From NCBI GenBank assembly GCA_021825585.1, contig JAKAGT010000010.1, positions 1 through 64,000 of the forward strand: a stretch of 64,000 nt of DNA, in the 5' to 3' direction. This DNA is from Bacteroidota bacterium. Its GTDB lineage: Bacteria > Bacteroidota > Ignavibacteria > Kryptoniales > JAKASW01. Below the pieces are notes generated by a model. The model saw only the letters and a program-made list of their open reading frames with translations, ran no database searches and was not told the origin of the DNA. Positions 46,633-55,168 of this stretch are shown one piece after another. Numbering within the stretch: the stretch's first letter is position 1; the number at the start of each line of letters is the position of its first letter. Both the position numbers and the translations under genes were made by a program.

Positions 46633-46782
46633 TCTTGGCGCGCATCCCGCAGTTCTCTTTGAGATAGATCCGCGGGAGAGGAAAATGGACGAGGCTTCTT
46701 CACTTAGCCGTTTCTATTTTTAACTGCTGGATACTCGGATGCAGTTGGAATCGGAAACGGTTTATTTGTTTATGGAGAAGTC

Positions 46783-49293
46783 ATGAAAATTGTTGCTATT
46801 ACAATAGTTCTTTTAATCGGTTTTCTCGGTATCACGCACGCTCAGGAAAAGTTTACATTGAAAGGCGTCGTGGTGGATTCCACGGAGGATTCGAGGGTAC
46901 CTGACGCTGAAATAAACCTCACACAGCAAAGAATCACTGTTAAGACAGATGCCGATGGCAGATTTGAGATTCCGGGACTTGTCCGGGGTAGTTACTCAAT
47001 TCGAGTGACGGCTACCGGTTACGAGCCGGAAAGCATCGAGGTTGAGGTTCCGGCAGAAGAATTCAGCGTCTATCTGAGCCGAAAGACCTACAGACTCCAG
47101 CCCATACTGGTAACCGCGCAAATCGCCCAGAGCCGCAAGACACCCGTAACTTTCAGTAACCTTTCGCAGAAAACCATACATGAGCAATATGCAATTCAGG
47201 ACGTTCCCGTGATACTCTCGCAGCTGCCGTCCATCACTGAATACTCCGAGAACGGCGAAGGTATAGGCTATTCTTACATCACGATGCGCGGCTTCGACCA
47301 GCGAAGAATCTCAATAATGGTCGACGGGATCCCTCAGAACGATCCGGAGGATCACAACGTTTACTGGATTGATATGCCCGATTTGCAGGCAAGCACGGAG
47401 ACTATCCAGGTACAACGAGGGGCCGGGACGGAGTTCTATGGCCCGCCGGCAATCGGAGGATCGATCAATATCGAGACCACAAATCTGGCAAACCAGAGGA
47501 AGCTCAACGTTACGTTCGGTGCCGGCTCGACAGGTTCGCTTGGTGGAATTGCGCAGAGATATTCCACCACATTAAGCTCAGGACTGATCGGCGGCAAATA
47601 TGCATTCTATGCCCACATGGCAAAGAACATGACGACAGGCTACAGGCAGGATTCCTGGGTCAACTTAAACAGCTACTTCCTGAGCGCCACGCGTTACGAT
47701 GAACATTCCACCACGGAGCTCGACATTTATGGCGGACCAATCTCGGACGGCCTTTCGTACCTGGGGCTCCCAAAATTTGCGGCACTCGACAAAAACCTCC
47801 GCACCTCAAACTGGGACGACTGGAACACCGACAGCAGCATGGTGAACTATTCGCCCCACATGACCCGGTTCATCTCGAGCAACGGCCTCGACACGGTTTA
47901 TGCAGTACCGAGAAGAAACACGGAGATTGAAAATTTTTCCCAGCCGCATTTTTCCATCATGAACGAATGGGAAATATCGCCCGTCGTTACGCTCAATAAT
48001 TCGGTCTTTGCCATATTCGGGTCCGGTTTTTACAATTACGACGGCTCCTGGGCTGACACAAGCTATTTCAGGATAACTTCTCAATACGGCTTTAACCCGA
48101 CCGGTAATCCCAGCAACGCGCTGATACATGCTTATGTAGGGCTTCAACAGTACGGCTGGCTTCCCCGGGTTACTATCCGTCATGAGAACGGCACATTGGT
48201 ACTCGGCGCCGAGCTCGACCGAAACTATTCCGACCATTGGGCGACAATCGAATGGGCGAATAACCTGCCCGCAGGCGTTTCATCTGATTACCGATATAAC
48301 CAGTGGCACGCGCGGACAGATGTTGCGACAGCCTACGGCCACGAATTATACAGCATAAACACGAGTACTACACTCATGCTCGACCTGGAATATGAATTCA
48401 AAGAGTACAAATTTTACGGCGAGAAATTCGTCGGAACGCAGTTCATTGTTCCATATCACTTCCTGAATCCAAGGATCGGCGTCAACTACAATCTGTCACG
48501 CACTTCGAATGCTTATCTGAGCGTGAGCCAGACTTCCCGTGAGCCGCAACTTGCAAGCATATACAACGCAGATGAATCGAGCGGAGGTGAGACTCCGAAC
48601 TTCGCGGTGAATTCTAACGGTACTTACAATTTCGGGGAGCCCCTTATCAAACCTGAGACACTTGACGATTACGAGTTGGGATATCACTATGATAACGGAA
48701 GGTTGACTTTCGGTCTTACGGCGTATTGGATGGAGTTTTACAATGAACTTGTTTCCAACGGCCTCCTTGATCAGTATGGTCAGCCGATCACCGGGAATGC
48801 GAAGCGAACCAGACACATTGGACTCGAGCTGGAAGCCAATGCAATCATCACAAATGACTTTGCCGTTTACGGCAACGTCTCAGTCAGCAGAAACACACTG
48901 ATAAACTACACGAGCTACATCGACACAGCCGGAAACACAATCGATAACGGAATATCGCTCGATGGCAACACATTAGGCGGCTTCCCCGAACTGCTCGGAA
49001 ACATACGTGCAACATACGCGACGGACAATTTCTCCGTCGTCCTCCTCGGCCAGTATGTCGGGTCTCAGTATACCGATAACTTCCAGCTGGCGTCGCGCGA
49101 GATCAGCCCATATTTTATCGTAAACGGCTGGTTATCATACCGCATGCGTAATTTCCTGTCGCTTTCGTCGGTCGACTTTAAGCTGTATGCGAACAACCTG
49201 TTGAACCGCCTTTACATTGCACACGGCGAAGGTATATACTTCTATCCTGCGGCGACAAGGAATTTCTTCGTCACCTGTTCAGTTGACTTTTGA
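46783..49293 (+). CDS. TonB-dependent receptor, probable thiamine importer
   Basis: Outer-membrane receptor of 836 residues. Signal peptide (about 1-21), then a carboxypeptidase-regulatory-like domain (KFTLKGVVVDSTEDSRVPDAEIN to about 100), plug domain (TFSNLSQKTIHEQYAIQDVPVILSQLPSI, RGFDQRRISIMVDGIPQNDPE) and a 22-strand barrel ending in an aromatic residue (FVTCSVDF). Position behind a TPP riboswitch and before a thiamine pyrophosphokinase and a symporter makes thiamine or a thiamine phosphate the likely substrate, by context only. Confidence 0.9.
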   Translation: MKIVAITIVLLIGFLGITHAQEKFTLKGVVVDSTEDSRVPDAEINLTQQRITVKTDADGRFEIPGLVRGSYSIRVTATGYEPESIEVEVPAEEFSVYLSRKTYRLQPILVTAQIAQSRKTPVTFSNLSQKTIHEQYAIQDVPVILSQLPSITEYSENGEGIGYSYITMRGFDQRRISIMVDGIPQNDPEDHNVYWIDMPDLQASTETIQVQRGAGTEFYGPPAIGGSINIETTNLANQRKLNVTFGAGSTGSLGGIAQRYSTTLSSGLIGGKYAFYAHMAKNMTTGYRQDSWVNLNSYFLSATRYDEHSTTELDIYGGPISDGLSYLGLPKFAALDKNLRTSNWDDWNTDSSMVNYSPHMTRFISSNGLDTVYAVPRRNTEIENFSQPHFSIMNEWEISPVVTLNNSVFAIFGSGFYNYDGSWADTSYFRITSQYGFNPTGNPSNALIHAYVGLQQYGWLPRVTIRHENGTLVLGAELDRNYSDHWATIEWANNLPAGVSSDYRYNQWHARTDVATAYGHELYSINTSTTLMLDLEYEFKEYKFYGEKFVGTQFIVPYHFLNPRIGVNYNLSRTSNAYLSVSQTSREPQLASIYNADESSGGETPNFAVNSNGTYNFGEPLIKPETLDDYELGYHYDNGRLTFGLTAYWMEFYNELVSNGLLDQYGQPITGNAKRTRHIGLELEANAIITNDFAVYGNVSVSRNTLINYTSYIDTAGNTIDNGISLDGNTLGGFPELLGNIRATYATDNFSVVLLGQYVGSQYTDNFQLASREISPYFIVNGWLSYRMRNFLSLSSVDFKLYANNLLNRLYIAHGEGIYFYPAATRNFFVTCSVDF

Positions 49294-49297
49294 CACA

Positions 49298-49924
49298 ATG
49301 AACCTTGAAAATTTCGCTTTGCTCATGTGCAACGGAGTCCCACCATCCCGGGAGAGACTCCGTAAGCTTCTGCCCAACCCCACCAAGATAGTTTGTGCGG
49401 ACGGCGGCGCAAACAAGGCCAGGTCGATCGGTCTGGAACCGGACCTGATTGTCGGTGATCTGGATTCCCTTGAGCAGTCAGACGGCGGGTTTGTCAATGC
49501 AGAGATCGTCAGTATCCCATCGCAGGATAACACCGACTTTGAGAAGACGCTGGACCTGCTGCTCGAAAGAGGTCTGACCCATTTGCTCATAGCCTCTTTT
49601 TCCGGCGGCAGAATCGACCAGACGCTGGCGAATGTCCAGATAGCCTATGAGTATTCGAAGAGGTGCAATCCGGTACTCGCGGACGATGAGTACCTGATCA
49701 TTCCGGTTACGGACCGACTCAGAGAACGTGTCAGGCCGGGAGAACTGGTATCTCTACTGCCGATGGAAGATAACACGGTCGTAAGCACGAAAGGTCTGGC
49801 TTACGAGCTGAAGCGAACAAACATACCGAAGGGCGGACACGGCATCAGCAATCGTGCAGTTGCCGAAGAAATAGAGATCGAGGTGCACCATGGCGGCGTC
49901 CTGGTCTTCGTGAAAGACATATGA
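49298..49924 (+). CDS. thiN: Thiamine pyrophosphokinase
   Basis: Transfers pyrophosphate from ATP to thiamine to give TPP. The 208 residues show KIVCADGGANKARSIGLEPDLIVGDLDSL, the NTDFEKTLDLLLERG motif and FSGGRIDQTLANV, all typical of the TPK family. ATG 49298 (MNLENFAL) starts 4 bases after the receptor stop; the frame is also open upstream within the receptor gene. Four-base overlap with the symporter. Presence of the kinase right behind the receptor implies that free thiamine is the imported form. Confidence 0.93.
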   Translation: MNLENFALLMCNGVPPSRERLRKLLPNPTKIVCADGGANKARSIGLEPDLIVGDLDSLEQSDGGFVNAEIVSIPSQDNTDFEKTLDLLLERGLTHLLIASFSGGRIDQTLANVQIAYEYSKRCNPVLADDEYLIIPVTDRLRERVRPGELVSLLPMEDNTVVSTKGLAYELKRTNIPKGGHGISNRAVAEEIEIEVHHGGVLVFVKDI

Positions 49925-51381
49925 CTGTTACATTTTCCCCGGCCGATTGGGCCGTAGTAATTGTGTACTTTGCGAGCGTCGTCTTCGTGGGCTTCCGCGC
50001 AGCCCGGCGGGCTCGTGGTCCCATAGATGAATACCTGGTCGCCGGACGGACCTTGACGCTGCCGATATTCGTGGCCACACTCGTGTCGACGTGGTACGGC
50101 GGGATACTTGGCGTCGGTGAATTTTCATATCGATACGGGATTTCCAACTGGTTCATTTTCGGCGTCCCGTACTATATCTTCGCGGTCATCTTCGCGATCT
50201 TCCTTGCGCCGAAAGTACACAATGCCAAGTTGCACACTATTCCGGACAAACTCAGGGAGACGTACGGCGAGGCAACGGCTAGAATGGGCTCGTTTATCAC
50301 GCTCCTCATCGTTACTCCTGCCCCGTACGTTCTAATGGTGGGCGTACTCGTTCAGATGTTGTCCGGATGGAGCCTGGCCGTATCTGTCGGCTTTACCACT
50401 GTAGTCTCGATAGCTTACCTGTACGCTGGAGGATTACACTCCGACGTCCGCACAAACAGCCTGGAATTCATTTTGATGTACATTGGTTTCGGTGTGATGC
50501 TCCCGTATTGCTACATTCATTACGGTGGCCTGTCATTCATCGAATCTCACGTACCGCCGGGTCACCTGACAATCACAGGCGGCAATTCATGGCAGTATAT
50601 CATTGCATGGTTCTTCATCGCGAGCCTCACGCTCATCGATCCCGCTTTCCATCAACGATGTTACGCGGCCAAATCCGGAGCAGTCGCAAGATACGGCATT
50701 CTTGTCTCTACTATCTTCTGGCTGTTCTTTGATTTCATGACCTCTACCACCGGATTGTACGCGCGCGCTATTCTGCCTCATCTCAGCGACCCTACCATGT
50801 CTTATCCTGCCCTTGCTCAGGTTGTGCTGCCTGGCTTCCTGAAAGGATTGTTCTTTGTGGGTATGCTTGCCAGCATCATGGCCAGCCTTGAGAGTCTTAC
50901 TTTTATCTCCGCAGTTACAATAGGTAAAGATATACTCTTTAGCTTCTTCCACAAGAACGATTCAGCGGTAGACGCAAAATCGAGAATCATGAGGTACTCA
51001 CATATCGGCATATTTGTGACTGCCGCGATCTCCATTGCAATCACGCTGCTTGTACCGTCGGTCATCCAAATCTGGTACGATCTCGGCGCCGTGTTCATAC
51101 CTGGACTCTTGATTCCACTTCTCTCCAGCTATTATCCGAAGCTACAGGTATCCCCAAAGTACATCTTCCTTTCGATGACTTCAGGGTGGGTCACTTCCCT
51201 GTTTTGGCTTTTTTCAGGAATGGCCGGACATGACACTTTAAGTTCGAGCTATCTTTTCAATATCCAGCCGATGTATCCAGGGCTGTTTCTTTCCGCGGTC
51301 TTCTACTCGATTGGGTTTGCAAAAAAGGCGAAAGAGGCGTCCGAAGTCAGCGGCATCTCAAGCATCGCAGAAGAGAAGTAA
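49921..51381 (+). CDS. Sodium:solute symporter, candidate thiamine transporter
   Basis: SSS-family permease of 486 residues with about 13 transmembrane segments. DEYLVAGRTLTLPIFVATLVSTWYGGILGVGEFSYRYG matches the family signature near the N-terminus. Other SSS members carry sugars, proline, pantothenate or iodide; no thiamine carrier of this family is well established to my knowledge. Overlap with thiN (ATGA) and control by the TPP riboswitch make thiamine or a precursor the likely cargo by inference. Confidence 0.85.
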   Translation: MTVTFSPADWAVVIVYFASVVFVGFRAARRARGPIDEYLVAGRTLTLPIFVATLVSTWYGGILGVGEFSYRYGISNWFIFGVPYYIFAVIFAIFLAPKVHNAKLHTIPDKLRETYGEATARMGSFITLLIVTPAPYVLMVGVLVQMLSGWSLAVSVGFTTVVSIAYLYAGGLHSDVRTNSLEFILMYIGFGVMLPYCYIHYGGLSFIESHVPPGHLTITGGNSWQYIIAWFFIASLTLIDPAFHQRCYAAKSGAVARYGILVSTIFWLFFDFMTSTTGLYARAILPHLSDPTMSYPALAQVVLPGFLKGLFFVGMLASIMASLESLTFISAVTIGKDILFSFFHKNDSAVDAKSRIMRYSHIGIFVTAAISIAITLLVPSVIQIWYDLGAVFIPGLLIPLLSSYYPKLQVSPKYIFLSMTSGWVTSLFWLFSGMAGHDTLSSSYLFNIQPMYPGLFLSAVFYSIGFAKKAKEASEVSGISSIAEEK

Positions 51382-51396
51382 TAACTTTCGGGAAAA

Positions 51397-52032
51397 TCAG
51401 AACCTGACCCGGAGGCTCAATGCCACGGCAGTGCCGGCGGGGGTTGAACTCAAGTTGGGAGAGACTTCAAAACCCGAGAGTTCGGCATCCACATAAGCGT
51501 CTGCCAGGGAAAGCAAATAAACGCCTGCCATATACCAGGCGTAAGAGTCGCGCTGATCCCTGTATGAGTCGCGAAGATCCTTTAAGTTCAAGTTCCCGTA
51601 GGGAGGATAAATGCTTATGGAGTTGGAATACTGAGTGCGATAATATTCATAACTCTTGTTGCTCGAGAGCCACTGCGTGACAAAGAAGACCTGAGCGCCG
51701 ATAATGATCGGCACTTTCCAATAACTGCCGTTATAGACTTGACCGCCACCCGGGATTGCCGCGGACAGCAACACGGCTACCAGCGGCGATCTCAATTCCG
51801 AACCCGCATTTGATGTATCTGCCGCTTGCCCCTGAACCGTTTTACCCGAATCGACACTGACTGTGTCAAACCCCAGCCCGTGCCGTAATGAGGCCGATGC
51901 AAAATCATCCTGGCGGTATGTAACGGTCTGGGCCTTAGTTCCGTTCGGTAAGAGAGACGCGAGAAAGAGTAGAAGAGCTATTCCCTTCTCCCAAAAATTT
52001 ACGTCACTTATGCGCAATAATCTCAATTTCAA
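51397..52032 (-). CDS. DUF5683-like exported protein
   Basis: A protein of about 211 residues with a hydrophobic signal sequence (about 15-35) and a DUF5683-like core (VLLSAAIPGGGQVYNGSYWKVPIIIGAQVFFVTQWLSSN) containing two further hydrophobic stretches. The family is common in Bacteroidota and of unknown function. The start is uncertain: TTG 52032 overlaps ridA by 29 bases, and a second TTG lies at 52017. Last gene of the parA-parB-ridA run. Confidence 0.75.
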   Translation of the reverse strand: MKLRLLRISDVNFWEKGIALLLFLASLLPNGTKAQTVTYRQDDFASASLRHGLGFDTVSVDSGKTVQGQAADTSNAGSELRSPLVAVLLSAAIPGGGQVYNGSYWKVPIIIGAQVFFVTQWLSSNKSYEYYRTQYSNSISIYPPYGNLNLKDLRDSYRDQRDSYAWYMAGVYLLSLADAYVDAELSGFEVSPNLSSTPAGTAVALSLRVRF

Positions 52033-52387
52033 TCAATGCATTGCGTGGAAGCGCTGATACCTCAACGGTTGTGCGGGCTGGTGGATTTTCCTTGAAATAT
52101 TCGGCATAGATCTTATTAAATTCAGAAAAATCACTCATGTTCTTCAAGTAAATCGTGGACTTTATAACGTTGGAGAGAGTACACCCTCCGGCTTCCAGAA
52201 CTGCGGCTATGTTCTTCAAGACCTGGTGAGTCTGATTCGCCAATCCGTCCACCATCTCACCAGTTTCAAGACTCAGGCCGATTTGCCCTGAAAGGAAAAG
52301 CAATCCGTCCATATCAATACCCTGTGAGTACGGCCCTATCGGTTGCGGTGCACTTTTTGTCCTCAGAATCCCCATATGTAGTGTCAT
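52004..52387 (-). CDS. RidA-family enamine/imine deaminase
   Basis: A 127-residue RidA/YjgF protein. Signature regions are SAPQPIGPYSQGI, LFLSGQIGLSLETGEMVDG, STIYLKNMSDFSEFNKIYAEYF and PARTTVEVSALPRNALIEIEIIA, with the substrate-binding Arg in PARTT. Hydrolyses reactive imines from PLP enzymes. Starts immediately after the parB stop. Confidence 0.94.
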   Translation of the reverse strand: MTLHMGILRTKSAPQPIGPYSQGIDMDGLLFLSGQIGLSLETGEMVDGLANQTHQVLKNIAAVLEAGGCTLSNVIKSTIYLKNMSDFSEFNKIYAEYFKENPPARTTVEVSALPRNALIEIEIIAHK

Positions 52388-53314
52388 TCACTCCTTTCGA
52401 TCGCCCAGGATCATCTCGATAATCCTCTCAAGATCATCGTCGGTGTAAAACTCAATTCTTACTTCGCCCGTATGCTTATCACTATAAGCGATCTTCACCT
52501 TGGTTGCCAAGTGTCTGCGAAGCTTGTCAGTTAAGTCGAGTATGGTAGTATCTTCTTCTAATGAAGTGGAGCTTCCATCCTTAAGAGAATGCGAATCGGA
52601 TGAGCGGTTGCTCTTTCCGAGCAATCGCCTGACCTCCCTTTCAACCTGCCGGACGTTGAGATTATTCTGAACGACTCTCTTGAACAACAGAAGCATTTCC
52701 TCCTGATTATTGATTCCAAGGAGGGCTCTCGCGTGTCCCGCCGAAATCGCGCCGGAAATCAGCCCCTTCTGTATCTCGGCTGGAAGCTTAAGAAGCCTCA
52801 GGGAGTTCGTAACCGTCGCGCGATCCTTCCCCACTCTGCCGGCAACTTGTTCCTGTGTAAGAGAACACTCGTCGATCAGTCTCTGATACCCTGTCGCTAC
52901 CTCAATCGCATTCAAGTCCTCACGCTGTAAGTTCTCGGTTAACGCCAACTCCAGCATCTTCGTGTCAGAATTGATGTCAATAACATAGGAAGGTATTTCA
53001 GCCAACCCGAGCTCCGTGACCGCTCTGAGACGCCGTTCACCCGAAATGAGCTCGAACATTCCGTTCTCGACGTGGCGGACTGTGATAGGCTGGATAAGTC
53101 CGTTTTCCCGTATCGAGTTTTTCAACTCCTCAAGGCCTTCCCGGGGGAACTCCTTCCTGGGCTGAAACTCATTTGCCCTGATCTTTCGAACCGCTATTTT
53201 GGAAATTGAACTTGCTTCGGGCTGAGTTGGACTTTCCGGGGAACCACTGACAGGGAAAGTATCTCGTTTAATCAGGGCATCTAACCCTCTGCCAAGCCGA
53301 ATGTTAGATTTCAC
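52388..53314 (-). CDS. parB: Chromosome-partitioning protein ParB
   Basis: CTPase/DNA-binding protein of 308 residues that loads at parS. The N-terminal GERR box is ELISGERRLRAVTEL (CTP binding), the helix-turn-helix LTQEQVAGRVGKDRATVTNSLRLLKLP, then a dimerising C-terminus. The start overlaps the parA stop by 4 bases. I see no parS-like palindrome (GTTTCACGTGAAAC) within the window. Confidence 0.95.
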   Translation of the reverse strand: MKSNIRLGRGLDALIKRDTFPVSGSPESPTQPEASSISKIAVRKIRANEFQPRKEFPREGLEELKNSIRENGLIQPITVRHVENGMFELISGERRLRAVTELGLAEIPSYVIDINSDTKMLELALTENLQREDLNAIEVATGYQRLIDECSLTQEQVAGRVGKDRATVTNSLRLLKLPAEIQKGLISGAISAGHARALLGINNQEEMLLLFKRVVQNNLNVRQVEREVRRLLGKSNRSSDSHSLKDGSSTSLEEDTTILDLTDKLRRHLATKVKIAYSDKHTGEVRIEFYTDDDLERIIEMILGDRKE

Positions 53315-54156
53315 GTTTTAGGTCTCTCCCCATCTTCTATCTGGCCGTCAGAAACCGGCTTCTTCTCCTCAAGATGCTTCTGCACCGGAACGGGTACGTT
53401 GCGGTCCAGGAATTCTCTGGTGAGCTCCATATAGTGTTTCGCCCCGAGGGAACCGGCATCATAAAGTATAATTGGCTTGCCGAAACTCTGCGCTTCGCTT
53501 AGCCGAACGTTCCTCGCAATTACAGTGTGAAATACCCTGTCCTCAAAATAACGCCGTACCTCCCCGACAACTTGGTTGGAGAGTTTTAGACGCGAATCAA
53601 ACATTGTCAGGAGGACACCCTCAAGCTCCAGGCCAGGGTTGAGGTTACGCTTTACAATTGAGATTGTGTTTAGGAGCTGTCCGAGTCCCTCAAGAGCGAA
53701 ATATTCGGTTTGAACAGGAACAAGAACGCTGTCGGCCGCTACGAGAGCATTCACTGTAAGCAGGCCAAGCGAGGGAGGGCAGTCTATGAAGACAAATTCA
53801 AAATTTTCCTTTACCCGCGTGAGCGCATTTCTTAGAAGCGACTCCCGATTTTCAGTCTCAACCAGCTCGACCTCGGCTCCTACTAAATCAATATCTGACG
53901 GCATGAGTTTCAGGAAAGAAAGAGCTGTATCCTTCACTGCGCCGTCAGCTTCCGAAGAGCCTATCAAGATATCGTATGTGCTTGAGTGGGGCTGCTCCCT
54001 GTCGAATCCAAGGGCGCTTGTCGCATTCGACTGCGGATCTATATCCACGAGAAGGACTTTGTGCTCCAGGGCTGCAATGCATGCGGATATGTTGACTGTC
54101 GTCGTGGTCTTGCCTACGCCGCCCTTCTGATTCGCAACGGCTATTATTTTGCCCAT
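53311..54156 (-). CDS. parA: Chromosome-partitioning ATPase ParA (Soj)
   Basis: ParA ATPase of 281 residues with the deviant Walker A KGGVGKTTTTVN, LLVDIDPQSNATSALG and FIDCPPSLGLLTVNAL. A charged C-terminal extension (about 255-281) follows the core. Works with ParB in origin segregation. The gap 54157-54379 before the SDR gene holds no gene and no clear parS. No dnaA, rnpA, mnmG or rsmG gene is nearby, so these data do not place the origin here. Confidence 0.96.
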   Translation of the reverse strand: MGKIIAVANQKGGVGKTTTTVNISACIAALEHKVLLVDIDPQSNATSALGFDREQPHSSTYDILIGSSEADGAVKDTALSFLKLMPSDIDLVGAEVELVETENRESLLRNALTRVKENFEFVFIDCPPSLGLLTVNALVAADSVLVPVQTEYFALEGLGQLLNTISIVKRNLNPGLELEGVLLTMFDSRLKLSNQVVGEVRRYFEDRVFHTVIARNVRLSEAQSFGKPIILYDAGSLGAKHYMELTREFLDRNVPVPVQKHLEEKKPVSDGQIEDGERPKT

Positions 54157-54379
54157 TATGCGATCCTTCCGCCGTGTCCGAACAAAGAGAGGGAGGCGAA
54201 GACTTTTATTTTCTTTACATCGATGGCTGGGCCCACTTCACCGGCGTCAGTTTCCACCGATGAAAGAGATCTACTTGCAGCGAGTGAGTTCATTTGTACT
54301 GAATATAAATTTAGTAGCTCAAAATTTCAATAATTTGCCCCCGTTTCAATCGGGCACCTTTCGGACGCATAAGACTGAC

Positions 54380-55084
54380 CTAACGAATCTGAATCCGCGT
54401 TCCCGTCACGAGTCCTGACTCGTCACTTGCCAGGAAAACGAAAGGATCGGTAATCTCGGCGGGGAGTTTGTAGGTTGAAGGATCAATATCGGGAAACGCC
54501 TTCCGTATCATATCCGTATTTGTGCGGCCCGGATCGATTAAGTTCACTCTCACCCCCGCGTCTCTAAGCTCCTCAGAAAGCATCATCGAAATGCCCTCGA
54601 CTGCAAATTTTGACGGAAGATAAGCCCCCCATTTGGGAGACGGCCAGCGGACGACACCTGACGTAATGTTAATTATGGAACCGGCCCCCTGCTTCTTCAT
54701 TTCGTTGGCTACCAGTTTCGACATGATGAAAACGCCTTCCACGTTTACTTCAAAAACTCTCTTCCAGTCGCTCAGCTCGATCGAAGTCACTTCTACCCTT
54801 TTTCCCAGCAACCCGGCGTTGTTCACCAAGACGTCTATTTTGCCGCTTAGTTCCAATGTCTTCCTGACAACTTCGATGCACTGACTCTCCGAGGAAATGT
54901 CTGCCGCGATCGTCGTACAACCGAGCCCTTTCCTCTCAAACTCGGCAGACAGCGAAACGAGATTTTCTTCGTTCCGCGCTACGGCAATCACTTGCGCTCC
55001 TTCCTCTGCGAATTTGAGCGCCACTGCCCTCCCGATGCCTCGGGACGCGCCGGTGACGACCGCCGTCTTGCCCTTTAATCTCAT
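54380..55084 (-). CDS. Short-chain dehydrogenase/reductase
   Basis: SDR of 234 residues with TGASRGIGRA, NNAGLLG, catalytic Ser in INITSG and YLPSK (YxxxK). The fold and NAD(P) binding are clear; the substrate is not. It stands apart from its neighbours, divergent from the Fe-S oxidoreductase with an 84-base gap. Confidence 0.93.
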   Translation of the reverse strand: MRLKGKTAVVTGASRGIGRAVALKFAEEGAQVIAVARNEENLVSLSAEFERKGLGCTTIAADISSESQCIEVVRKTLELSGKIDVLVNNAGLLGKRVEVTSIELSDWKRVFEVNVEGVFIMSKLVANEMKKQGAGSIINITSGVVRWPSPKWGAYLPSKFAVEGISMMLSEELRDAGVRVNLIDPGRTNTDMIRKAFPDIDPSTYKLPAEITDPFVFLASDESGLVTGTRIQIR

Positions 55085-55168
55085 GCATCAAGATAACTCC
55101 GTCATCAAAACTCTTCAATTGATTGTAAGGGCGTCTCAGGATATATTTTTAAAAATCAGGTGGTGATA

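Noticed and set aside
52388-54156. Replication origin beside parAB
   Set aside because: No dnaA, rnpA, yidC, mnmG or rsmG gene, DnaA-box cluster or parS seen.
54157-54379. parS-like sequence near parAB (GTTTCCACCGATGAAAG)
   Set aside because: The central CACGTG and the palindrome are absent; similarity is slight.
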